NCBI RefSeq assembly: GCF_013213835.1 | Contig: NZ_JABSSU010000003.1 | Coordinates: forward strand, 124,001-188,000 | DNA: 64,000 bases | Reading direction: 5' to 3' | Source of the DNA: Winogradskyella sp. | Lineage (GTDB): Bacteria > Bacteroidota > Bacteroidia > Flavobacteriales > Flavobacteriaceae | In this document: one piece after another, positions 53,551 through 63,708 of the stretch | Layout of the letters: each line of letters opens with the position of its first letter | How positions within the stretch are numbered: the stretch's first letter is position 1 | Notes under the pieces: generated by a model | What the model saw: the letters and a program-made list of their open reading frames with translations, nothing else | Told to the model about the DNA's origin: nothing | The model's database searches: none | Translations under genes and position numbers: made by a program

Positions 53551-55512
53551 CTATTCTTGCTTATTGAATCGTTCTCTCGCCTCAGTTTCTATATTTAATT
53601 GACTGATTCTAGCATCTACTTTACGTTTGAAATCAGTGTCTGCAATGGTCGCTACATTGTCTAGATAACGTACAACTTCTTGTCTTCTAATATCACTAAA
53701 ATCAAGACCTTTCATGTTTGAACGCATCAGTTCTTGTAGCATTCCGAACTTAGTTTCGTAATCTTGTTTGAAATAAATTTCAGGATTTTCGAACCAATCA
53801 GATTCTAAATCAAAATCTGTGAGTCTTAGAGATACTGCTTTTTGAATATTCCTTACATCTCGTGACGAAAAGAATGGAAATACCTTTTGAATTTCAGTAT
53901 ACAAGTGTGCGTAAAACATATGGTCGTCATCATCATGTTTCTTAGACACTTTTTCAAATACTTCATAAACACGTTCTTCTGTAGGCTTATCAATTTTATC
54001 TAATATTTCACCCAAATTCTTAGCAACACGCTGCGCATCTAGATACTTGTAGTTTTCAGGATGATCCATATCTATAAAATTAGGCATGGTATCTTCAATG
54101 TTTTTCCACCAGAGATAATCTTGGTCTATGAAATCTTTTTCATTTCTAGCTCCATCAATTTTAAATCGACCTTGTACACGCGAAATCACAGCTTTATCAA
54201 GCATTTCTGGAAGATTAGTAAATAAACCAATAGAACTATTTCCGTAGTTTACAGCATAAGCACCTTCTGTATATCTTAAAAAGACACCAATCACTTCTTT
54301 TACACCAGCAGAAACACCTTGTGTAGTTCGTTCTTGCAAATTATTTTCGGCATCATCAATCGGTGCAAAGATTAATCGTGTTGGGTCTTGTAATGGTTTC
54401 ATCCATTCTACCATTTTCTCAGCAGAACCACCTTGAAATGTACTTATCAAAGTATCTGGCATTGGATGAAACAAAAATGGAATTTCTAGGTTTTCACTAT
54501 ATTCTTTAAGTCGTGTTGCAATAGCCGCAATCAACATACTTTTTCCTGTTCCTGGTATTCCGTATCCCATAAACACAGGCATAAAACCACCTAATTCTTG
54601 AAACGGGTTTTTCTTAGCGTCAAAATCGTAGCTCATTAAACGCTCTGTCAATCGCCTTGCAAAATGCTTAGCATCTTTGTTACCTACAATTTGTTCAAAC
54701 TGAATTTTATTGAACTCTACACTGACAGCAGTGCCAGAAAATACGTTATTCCAGCCATCAACAGCAAAATCTGAATTATCTAGCTTATAGGTTCTATCTT
54801 CAATAGTATCTGTGTATTCTAAACTACTTTTACGAAGTTGTATTTCATCAATTAAAGCTTCAAAATAAACTGCTGTAAAATCAATGACATCTTTATCTGA
54901 TTTTATAATATCCGGATGACCTAAATACTTATCATAATAGAACAATTGACACGAAATCCCTTTTAATGGCGACATAAATGATACCTCAGGAATACCGGCG
55001 AATTTCTGCTTCATTACTGATAAATCGTCGGAAGCATATGGCTTTAAATCGTGTAAAATTTTATATGCAGTCGCAAACAACATAAATGCAGTAGCGGTTT
55101 GCATCTTACTTTCATACTCGCGCTTCCCTTTACTATCTAATGCTGACCTATTTTCGTGTAAAGTGGATAAACCTGATGCATCGTAATAACTATCCTTTAT
55201 CCAAATTCCCATTGTAATACCTTCTTGTACCGCATACAATGAATGGTTTAAGTGTATAGGAATTGCAACAGATTCTGGCAACAATCTTTTCTTTAAACCC
55301 AAAACTGTTTTTGAAACAGATGTTACAGATACATTACTGCCATTATTTGCACGCGACAAATACAATAATATAGATTCATCCTTTCCATTATCATCTCTAT
55401 TTTTGGCTCGTTGACTCTGCTCCCATTGTATAGATTTTAAATAGGATGTTGCTTCATCACGAAGCATATCGAGTTCATTTTGTTTTATAGGAAAGGTCGA
55501 ACTGTGTTGCAT
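53551..55512 (-). CDS. AAA family ATPase, core of the unknown block
   Basis: A 653-residue protein. The first ~280 residues are an unrecognised domain. The AAA module follows: Walker A GYGIPGTGKSML (near residue 315), a Walker B-like LIFAPIDDAEN (near 380; Asp-Asp in place of Asp-Glu), sensor-1 region GLFTNLPEML with Asn, and an Arg-finger region AVISRVQGRF. The clade looks like classical AAA (FtsH/CDC48-type). The C-terminal ~160 residues are helical. Probably a cytoplasmic remodelling or unfolding ATPase that works on partners encoded beside it. Confidence 0.9.
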   Translation of the reverse strand: MQHSSTFPIKQNELDMLRDEATSYLKSIQWEQSQRAKNRDDNGKDESILLYLSRANNGSNVSVTSVSKTVLGLKKRLLPESVAIPIHLNHSLYAVQEGITMGIWIKDSYYDASGLSTLHENRSALDSKGKREYESKMQTATAFMLFATAYKILHDLKPYASDDLSVMKQKFAGIPEVSFMSPLKGISCQLFYYDKYLGHPDIIKSDKDVIDFTAVYFEALIDEIQLRKSSLEYTDTIEDRTYKLDNSDFAVDGWNNVFSGTAVSVEFNKIQFEQIVGNKDAKHFARRLTERLMSYDFDAKKNPFQELGGFMPVFMGYGIPGTGKSMLIAAIATRLKEYSENLEIPFLFHPMPDTLISTFQGGSAEKMVEWMKPLQDPTRLIFAPIDDAENNLQERTTQGVSAGVKEVIGVFLRYTEGAYAVNYGNSSIGLFTNLPEMLDKAVISRVQGRFKIDGARNEKDFIDQDYLWWKNIEDTMPNFIDMDHPENYKYLDAQRVAKNLGEILDKIDKPTEERVYEVFEKVSKKHDDDDHMFYAHLYTEIQKVFPFFSSRDVRNIQKAVSLRLTDFDLESDWFENPEIYFKQDYETKFGMLQELMRSNMKGLDFSDIRRQEVVRYLDNVATIADTDFKRKVDARISQLNIETEARERFNKQE

Positions 55513-55518
55513 TCTTTT

Positions 55519-55545
55519 AAGTTATAAGTAAAAAGTTATAAGTAA
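55519..55545 (-). repeat. 14-bp tandem repeat upstream of the AAA gene
   Basis: AAGTTATAAGTAAA followed directly by AAGTTATAAGTAA, immediately upstream of the AAA gene start (55512). The period is the same as that of the tandem repeat before serA. Confidence 0.65.
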
Positions 55546-55598
55546 TAAGTCTGATGTTTACTCTCAGTCTCAATACACTTAACTCGTTATTTTTCTAT

Positions 55599-56156
55599 TT
55601 AATCCCAATAATCAAATATCTCGGTGATATCTAATCCATTACCATTATCAAGATAAATATTATCCCAATATAAATTCTGATTAGTTTTTATAAATACTCT
55701 GTAATATCCTGTTTCTAAACTTTCAAGATTAAAAACTAACTCGTTATTATCTAAATCATTAAATGATTCTGTAGCAATATCCGAGATTTCATCTATAGTA
55801 TAGGTGATACCTGTTAGTATGTCATCAAAATCTACATTTTGAAACTGTTCTTTATCCACTCTTCCAGGAACTATCCACACATCTGAAATAACATCATTTG
55901 TCATCATTAGTTTCACAGATAAATAACCAGTTGATGGGTTTGGAAATGCAATTATTGATGTAGAAGCTATATTTAATGGCATTCTAACATTAGGGTTTCC
56001 TAATAGATAATAGCCTGATATATCATCTTGCTTTGCATTAATTCCTGTAAGTAAATCTATTGATGTAGCATCATTAGTATTATCATCCTCAGAGTCATTG
56101 CTTGAACACGAAAATAATAGCACAAAAACAAAAAGTAATTTGTATATCTTTTTCAT
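55599..56156 (-). CDS. Lipoprotein of unknown function
   Basis: A 185-residue lipoprotein: signal MKKIYKLLFVFVLLFSC with Cys near 17, then SSNDSEDDNTND, a typical Ser/Asp/Asn linker of Bacteroidota lipoproteins that favours outer-membrane export. The rest is beta-rich (LSVKLMMTNDVISDVWIVPG). It starts 5 bases after the stop of the 347-residue protein, so it belongs to the block. Confidence 0.75.
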   Translation of the reverse strand: MKKIYKLLFVFVLLFSCSSNDSEDDNTNDATSIDLLTGINAKQDDISGYYLLGNPNVRMPLNIASTSIIAFPNPSTGYLSVKLMMTNDVISDVWIVPGRVDKEQFQNVDFDDILTGITYTIDEISDIATESFNDLDNNELVFNLESLETGYYRVFIKTNQNLYWDNIYLDNGNGLDITEIFDYWD

Positions 56157-56161
56157 GTTAA

Positions 56162-57205
56162 TTATTTATCAATTTTTAAATCAGAGACCTGAACTGGTGG
56201 CAAAGCCAGTTTATTCATAACATCTGGAGTTTTATTGTGCAATAATTGAATGATTCTATGTGGTGCAAACACATAGCGTTGCCTAAAGGTTCTTGCCCAT
56301 TTTTGATAGGTTTGTTTACTAAAAAAACCACCTTCTTTAAACTCACTTTGTGATGCTAATTCATCAATTTTAAGTGATACGGCAAAAGATTCTAACGGAA
56401 TGTTTTTCTTTGAAATCCCATCTAAAATAGCATGTGTAATTTCATTTTCATCCTTTGCAAATACATTATGTATTGGTCCTAAATCTATTCGTTTGATTAA
56501 CTTCGGAAACACTTTTGGTAATCTTTTGTCAATGGCATAAGCCATTGTATCTAAAGCCATTTCTCTATCTGACGTATTCTTTAGGACTTTATATATCTCA
56601 TCTTTATAACCATTTACATCTCTTCCATCATAATTAAAATACATATAGCAAATAAATGGTCTATTATGAGTGACATCATAAAAACTCCAACTCACTAAAT
56701 AATCAGTGTCTTGATTTGATAATTCTTGTATTTTTCCTTGAACAAAACGATTGAATATGTATTCCTTTTTTGCAGATGAATAATACACAATAGACGATGC
56801 TTGAAAAAGATTACGTTTAGAAATTGGTTGCTTTTTACGCATTAATGTATCTAAGAAATCGTCTTTAAGTGTTTCAATATCAGTCAACTTATTTAAAAAC
56901 TCTTCTCGTAATTCTAAATCATTAAAAAGATATCTGAATTCAAGATAATTTGGAAAACCAGAATCCGTTAGGTCCACTTTCATATTTTCCTCTTCATCAT
57001 ACATGTATTTTACACGCATTGCCTCAATAGAATACAATAACAAATCTGTATACTGTTTAAAAAGTCTTATTTCGTTTTCGTTAAGTATTCTGTGTTCTTG
57101 TGTAGAAACAATGATTTCTTTTAACGCAAAATCAATCATCTTGTGATAAAACACATATTGTTCTTTAGAATCTAATACTGCGGAATCTAACGGTGTTGCA
57201 ATCAT
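56162..57205 (-). CDS. Unknown soluble protein of the AAA/coiled-coil block
   Basis: A 347-residue protein without signal or membrane segment. Helical N-terminal half (VFYHKMIDFALKEIIVSTQE), then SWSFYDVTHNRPFICYMYFN and a C-terminal IHNVFAKDENEITHAILDGI and RTFRQRYVFAPHRIIQLLHN. No known motif. It lies between the coiled-coil gene and the lipoprotein gene; close spacing suggests co-expression with the AAA ATPase, for which it could be an adaptor (inference). Confidence 0.75.
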   Translation of the reverse strand: MIATPLDSAVLDSKEQYVFYHKMIDFALKEIIVSTQEHRILNENEIRLFKQYTDLLLYSIEAMRVKYMYDEEENMKVDLTDSGFPNYLEFRYLFNDLELREEFLNKLTDIETLKDDFLDTLMRKKQPISKRNLFQASSIVYYSSAKKEYIFNRFVQGKIQELSNQDTDYLVSWSFYDVTHNRPFICYMYFNYDGRDVNGYKDEIYKVLKNTSDREMALDTMAYAIDKRLPKVFPKLIKRIDLGPIHNVFAKDENEITHAILDGISKKNIPLESFAVSLKIDELASQSEFKEGGFFSKQTYQKWARTFRQRYVFAPHRIIQLLHNKTPDVMNKLALPPVQVSDLKIDK

Positions 57206-57228
57206 GTTCTTAGTATTCAGTTTGCAGT

Positions 57229-57262
57229 AGCAGAAATCAGTATATAGTTACTGATTTCTGCT
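57229..57262. promoter_or_regulatory. Perfect 14-bp hairpin between block genes
   Basis: AGCAGAAATCAGTA and TACTGATTTCTGCT are exact complements with a 6-base loop. It lies in the 69-base gap between the coiled-coil gene (stop 57275) and the 347-residue gene (start 57205). No T-run follows the arm on the minus strand, so an RNA-processing or stability element is possible. Confidence 0.6.
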
Positions 57263-57274
57263 AACTGATTACTT

Positions 57275-58612
57275 TTATCCTAACAAATCGTCTGTTTCTT
57301 CTGGCTTTGTCTCACCTTCAGGCTCGCCACCATCAGCAGGTGCGTTAGGATCAGCTTCATAATATTCATTGAAGATATCCTTCATGTCAATACCGTATCT
57401 ATCAGCAAAATTCTTCTGAAGTTCGGCATCTTTAGTTCTAATATCCTTTAGAGCTTCAGCATAACTTCCGTAGATACCTTGCATCACTTTTTCATGTACT
57501 GGGATGTTATCCATCATATCTTGACGTGCTTTAGCACTTGCCGTATGCATTGCAGCTAATGTCTCACCAATATGCTCATCTGTTTTAACACCTAAATGTT
57601 CTAAGATAGCTGCAAACTCTTGGTCTGTTCTCGCTTTTAAAGCAACTACATAACCGTCATAATACTTTAAACGCTCATCAGTATCTGACTTTAATTTTGC
57701 TCTGTGTGTTTGTAAATTACTACGTAAAGACGTTAATACTTTAATAGTCAAGTTATGCTTGTGTACGAAGCTGTCTTTTGAAGCCGCTAAAGTTGTGTAA
57801 GCATTCTTTAAACCTTCTAATTCCTCTACCTTTTGCTCTAGTTGCGTTACACGTTCTAAAGCTTCTGAATACTCTGGTGATTGTTTGTCTGCAACTTCTT
57901 CTAAAGCCTGACGTGCTTGTTTTAATAAAGCGTATTGTTCCTCTAGTTGCGCTACTACTTGTTCTTTTTTCTCTAAAGCTTTTGTATGATTATTACTTGC
58001 TTCTACTATAGCCGTTTTGAGGCTTTCTTCAACTTCTTTGATTTCAAGTTCACGATCTTTTAGTCGTTTTATTGCTGCTTGACTTTTAAAAGACAACTCA
58101 TTTAATAATGTCTGAACATCGGCAGTCTCAATACGTTCTTGAAACATTGCTTTGGCTTTATTATCAGCTCCATCACGTTGTTTTTGAGCAGCTGTCAATT
58201 CATCTTCTGCCTTTTTAATTTTACTTTTTCTTCCCCAAAGGTTATTCCACCATGTGTCTGGTTTATTTTTTGCGTCTTCTAATTCTATTTGCGCCCGTTG
58301 AAGACGTTTTACAGCATCATCAATGATTTTTTGCTCAGCTGCATTTAGTGCTGAAAAACCTTCGAACATAATACCAACTTCATCTTGGTAATCTGTAAGG
58401 TCTTTAATAGCATCTAGAAGTGTAGATCTATCCTTCTCAGCCATATCTACGACATTGTCTAATGTTGCATTTAATATTTTCTGACGACTTTCTGGATCAT
58501 CTTCTTGGGCCAACTTAGACTTCATTTGGTCTATGGCTTTTCCCCAGTTAACGTCTACTTTTTCTGTTTTTTCGCTTGAATTGGTTTCTAATAAATCAAA
58601 ATCATCAGACAT
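57275..58612 (-). CDS. Long coiled-coil protein, first gene of the unknown block
   Basis: A 445-residue acidic protein. Residues about 70-300 are dominated by heptad coiled coils (LNAAEQKIIDDAVKRLQRAQ, KALEKKEQVVAQLEEQYALL). Between them lies a Trp-rich basic spot (WWNNLWGRKSKIKKAEDE, near 120). The C-terminal part is helical and ends in an acidic tail. There is no membrane segment. It may bind membranes or act as a scaffold or substrate for the AAA ATPase; TelA-like toxic-anion proteins are an alternative that I could not confirm. Confidence 0.8.
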   Translation of the reverse strand: MSDDFDLLETNSSEKTEKVDVNWGKAIDQMKSKLAQEDDPESRQKILNATLDNVVDMAEKDRSTLLDAIKDLTDYQDEVGIMFEGFSALNAAEQKIIDDAVKRLQRAQIELEDAKNKPDTWWNNLWGRKSKIKKAEDELTAAQKQRDGADNKAKAMFQERIETADVQTLLNELSFKSQAAIKRLKDRELEIKEVEESLKTAIVEASNNHTKALEKKEQVVAQLEEQYALLKQARQALEEVADKQSPEYSEALERVTQLEQKVEELEGLKNAYTTLAASKDSFVHKHNLTIKVLTSLRSNLQTHRAKLKSDTDERLKYYDGYVVALKARTDQEFAAILEHLGVKTDEHIGETLAAMHTASAKARQDMMDNIPVHEKVMQGIYGSYAEALKDIRTKDAELQKNFADRYGIDMKDIFNEYYEADPNAPADGGEPEGETKPEETDDLLG

Positions 58613-58953
58613 ATGTTACAAAATAATTTAGTTGAACAAATTTTAGAATAAGCAATTTCGGTAATTTTTTAAGACTAAAAAAACTTTATATGCTCAAATA
58701 TATGTAGTTAAGGCATGGAAAATGTTACAAAATATAATGAGGTTATTGATTTGAATATTTGTAATATAATTAGCCAAAAAGTTGTCATATGTTAATAAAA
58801 ATGACAAAAAGTTAATTTTTTATTCAAGTTATTAACAAGGTCTGAAAAGTGAATTTGACCCGAAAAACCCTGTGTTTCAACGGATTTAACATGCGTTTTA
58901 TCGATGTTATTAAGATTCTAATGCACTAAACGTTTTATAATTAGACTTTTAGG
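58613..58953. other. 341-base non-coding region
   Basis: AT-rich gap between the block and the small membrane protein genes. It holds a minus-strand -7 element TATATTTG (58702-58695), 83 bases before the coiled-coil start, the probable promoter of the block. I see no RNA gene, long palindrome or further coding frame in it. Confidence 0.55.
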
Positions 58954-59010
58954 TTGGAATATTTTTTATATCTTAGCATTATATATCCCAAATCTAATTT
59001 AATCATATCT

Positions 59011-59238
59011 ATGATGTTCAAATACTTAATGTCATCGCTTGTAGCTGTAACTACTACTCAGCTGACAATGGTTTTAATCGCCGTTGCTTCCATATTTTCA
59101 GTTTTTATTATAATAGCCATTATTAAAATGTATAGACTTAAAAAAGAAAATAAAAAATTAATGGAGACTAATGCTTTTAAAGATGTCGACGAAAGTTATA
59201 AAGATTTTACTGGAGGTCATCTTTATGGTGATAACTAA
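59011..59238 (+). CDS. Small membrane protein, unknown
   Basis: A 75-residue protein from the ATG at 59011 (MMFKYLMSSLVAVTTTQLTM). An upstream ATG at 58954 is rejected because the added residues are unlike a signal. One strong helix (LIAVASIFSVFIIIAIIKMY) is followed by a charged tail. It lies 9 bases before the next small gene. Function unknown. Confidence 0.6.
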   Translation: MMFKYLMSSLVAVTTTQLTMVLIAVASIFSVFIIIAIIKMYRLKKENKKLMETNAFKDVDESYKDFTGGHLYGDN

Positions 59239-59247
59239 AATAATCGG

Positions 59248-59448
59248 ATGAAACTGTTTTTATCTTTTGCCTTAGTGGTTGTTTCCTTTTCGTATTTAGT
59301 GTATGCCATTTATTTGTTGTGCGAACCTAAACAAAAAACCACATTTAACAAAGGGCTAAAAAAATTTGAATCAAACTTTAAAGAGCTTAAGAGAAGTACA
59401 GAATCAAAAAATAATTACACCATAAGTGATAATCATTTATACGAATAA
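59248..59448 (+). CDS. Small membrane-anchored protein, unknown
   Basis: A 66-residue protein with one helix at about residues 2-25 (LFLSFALVVVSFSYLVYAIY) and a Lys-rich tail (KGLKKFESNFKELKRSTESK). It follows the previous gene by 9 bases, and a terminator begins at its stop codon. Function unknown. Confidence 0.65.
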   Translation: MKLFLSFALVVVSFSYLVYAIYLLCEPKQKTTFNKGLKKFESNFKELKRSTESKNNYTISDNHLYE

Positions 59449-59473
59449 AAAAACCTGCAAGTTGCAGGTTTTT
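59449..59473. terminator. Bidirectional intrinsic terminator
   Basis: 10-bp arms AAAAACCTGC/GCAGGTTTTT with loop AAGTT, followed by TATTTTTT. It lies between the small membrane gene and the convergent ettA (stop 59502). Confidence 0.88.
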
Positions 59474-59501
59474 ATTTTTTAAAGCTTCATAGTTTATTAT
59501 C

Positions 59502-61193
59502 TTATCTAACAAGCTTTTTATACTTGATACGTTTTGGCATTAAATCTCCACCAAGACGTTTCTTCTTATTTTCTTCATAATCACTAAATCCACCTTCAAA
59601 GAAATACACTTGGCTATCGCCTTCAAAAGCTAAAATATGTGTACATATACGGTCTAAGAACCATCTATCATGCGAAATCACTACGGCACAACCCGCAAAG
59701 TTTTCTAAACCTTCTTCTAAAGCTCTTAAAGTATTAACATCAAGATCGTTAGTAGGCTCATCTAAAAGTAATACATTACCTTCTTCTTTGAGTGTCATTG
59801 CTAAGTGTAAACGGTTTCGTTCTCCACCAGAAAGTAGTTTTACTTTTTTGTTTTGTTCACTTCCAGAGAAATTAAAACGACTTAAATACGCACGAGAATT
59901 TACTTGTCTTCCACCCATCATCACCAACTCTTGCTCATCACTAAAATTCTGCCAAATGGTTTTTTCTGGGTCTATATTAGAGTGACTTTGGTCGACATAG
60001 GCAATCTTAGCAGTATCACCAACTTTAAACTCACCTTTATCTGGTGTTTCCTCACCCATTATCATTCTAAAAATAGTGGTTTTACCAGCACCATTAGGTC
60101 CGATTACTCCAACTATTCCTGCTTGTGGTAAATTGAAATTTAAATCATCGTATAGTAACTTATCATCATAACCTTTAGCAACACTAACCGCTTCAATAAC
60201 ATTTGTTCCTAATCGTGGACCATTAGGAATATAAATTTCAAGTTTTTCATCAAGTTGCTTTTGGTCTTGACTCATTAACTTATCGTAGTTCTTCAAACGT
60301 GCTTTTTGTTTTGTCTGACGACCCTTTGCGCCTTGACGAACCCATTCTAGCTCTCGCTCTAAGGTCTTCTGACGTTTTGAAGCAGACCTGCTTTCTTGAG
60401 CCAAACGTTTAGATTTTTGGTCTAACCAAGAAGAATAGTTTCCTTTCCAAGGAATACCTTCACCTCTATCAAGTTCTAAAATCCAACCGGCAACATTGTC
60501 TAAGAAATATCTATCGTGAGTTACTGCTATTACAGTTCCTTTATATTGTGCTAAATGATGCTCTAACCAGTGTACAGATTCTGCATCTAAATGGTTGGTT
60601 GGCTCATCTAATAATAATACGTCTGGTTCTTTAAGTAATAAACGACACAATGCAACGCGACGACGCTCACCACCAGACAAAACTGCTATTTTTTTCTCGC
60701 CATCTGGTGTACGTAAAGCATCCATTGCGATTTCTAACTTGGTATCAAGTTCCCAAGCATTTGTTGCATCAATCTGGTCTTGAAGCTCAGCTTGACGATT
60801 CATTAGCTTTTCCATTTTATCTGGGTCAGAATACACTTCTTCTAATCCAAATTGGTCGTTAATGCTGTTGTATTCATCTAATACAGCAACAATCTCTGCA
60901 GCTCCTTCTTTAACTACCTCTAAAACAGTTTTGTTTTCGTCTAATTGAGGTTCTTGCTCTAAATAGCCAACGGAATAATCTTGAGAAAAAACGACATCAC
61001 CTTGATAGTTTTTATCTACTCCTGCGATAATCTTTAATAAAGTAGATTTACCAGAACCATTAAGACCAAGAATTCCAATTTTAGCTCCGTAAAAGAAACT
61101 TAAATAGATGTTTTTTAAAACTGGTGTATTAGCAGATTGAAATGTCTTGGTAACACCAGACATTGAAAAAATTATTTTTTTATCGTCAGACAT
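59502..61193 (-). CDS. ettA: ABC-F protein EttA (energy-dependent translational throttle)
   Basis: A 563-residue ABC-F ATPase without membrane segments. Domain 1: Walker A GLNGSGKSTLLK, signature LSGGERRRVALC, LLDEPTNHLD. Linker (about 245-320) rich in Arg/Lys (ASKRQKTLERELEWVRQGAK). Domain 2: GPNGAGKTTIFR, LSGGERNRLHLA, LLDEPTNDLD. Length and the EWVRQGAKGRQ linker match EttA, which binds the ribosomal E site and gates elongation according to ATP/ADP. Confidence 0.96.
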   Translation of the reverse strand: MSDDKKIIFSMSGVTKTFQSANTPVLKNIYLSFFYGAKIGILGLNGSGKSTLLKIIAGVDKNYQGDVVFSQDYSVGYLEQEPQLDENKTVLEVVKEGAAEIVAVLDEYNSINDQFGLEEVYSDPDKMEKLMNRQAELQDQIDATNAWELDTKLEIAMDALRTPDGEKKIAVLSGGERRRVALCRLLLKEPDVLLLDEPTNHLDAESVHWLEHHLAQYKGTVIAVTHDRYFLDNVAGWILELDRGEGIPWKGNYSSWLDQKSKRLAQESRSASKRQKTLERELEWVRQGAKGRQTKQKARLKNYDKLMSQDQKQLDEKLEIYIPNGPRLGTNVIEAVSVAKGYDDKLLYDDLNFNLPQAGIVGVIGPNGAGKTTIFRMIMGEETPDKGEFKVGDTAKIAYVDQSHSNIDPEKTIWQNFSDEQELVMMGGRQVNSRAYLSRFNFSGSEQNKKVKLLSGGERNRLHLAMTLKEEGNVLLLDEPTNDLDVNTLRALEEGLENFAGCAVVISHDRWFLDRICTHILAFEGDSQVYFFEGGFSDYEENKKKRLGGDLMPKRIKYKKLVR

Positions 61194-61255
61194 TATTATA
61201 GTATTTAGTAGTTAGTAATTAGCGATTAGGAAATAATAATATACTATTCTCTCAA

Positions 61256-61438
61256 TTATACTCTTCCTTTTAGAGCATTAAATACCCATGCATTACAGAA
61301 AAATCCAAAGCCAACAGCTGCAAAACCCCAACCTGCTACGTCATCATATCTAAATGCACCTAAGGCGATAAGTCCAAGTCCTACAAAAATCATAATCCAA
61401 GTAGCCCAAGCTAAGACTGTGTTTTTATTCATTGCCAT
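61256..61438 (-). CDS. CAL67264-type small membrane protein
   Basis: A 60-residue protein from the ATG at 61438 (MAMNKNTVLAWATWIMIFVG). Two helices surround a GAFRYDDVAGWGFAAVG centre. I recall this as the CAL67264 membrane protein family, commonly beside ettA in Flavobacteriaceae. An upstream ATG at 61474 is rejected. Function unknown. Confidence 0.8.
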   Translation of the reverse strand: MAMNKNTVLAWATWIMIFVGLGLIALGAFRYDDVAGWGFAAVGFGFFCNAWVFNALKGRV

Positions 61439-61496
61439 ATTAAAAAATGTAGTTTTGTTAGTTTGTGTAAACACAAATATCGGATTTTTAAAAACA

Positions 61497-61521
61497 AAAA
61501 AGCACCAAACAGGTGCTTTTT
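61497..61521 (-). terminator. Intrinsic terminator of the fadH-like gene
   Basis: 10-bp arms AAAAAGCACC/GGTGCTTTTT with a 5-base loop. The minus-strand arm continues into TTTTTTGTTTTT. It lies 20 bases after the stop of the reductase. Confidence 0.88.
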
Positions 61522-61540
61522 GTATAGATATAAGATTAGA

Positions 61541-63583
<2,043 letters not shown>

Positions 63584-63640
63584 TTAGTGAAAATTATTAT
63601 GCGCGCATAACAGTTGCAATATAGTACTTTTAAATAAACC

Positions 63641-63667
63641 AAAAAAGCACTTAATAAGTGCTTTTTT
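63641..63667. terminator. Bidirectional intrinsic terminator
   Basis: AAAAAAGCACTTA and its exact complement around a single centre base. It separates the pirin gene (stop 63709) from the reductase start at 63568. Confidence 0.9.
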
Positions 63668-63708
63668 GGTAAAGGAATTATCTAAAAATTGAGAATTCTT
63701 AAATTTTA

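Noticed and set aside
57275-58612. TelA-type tellurite resistance protein
   Set aside because: The similarity is limited to coiled-coil composition; I could not see a TelA signature, and no TerD-type gene is present.
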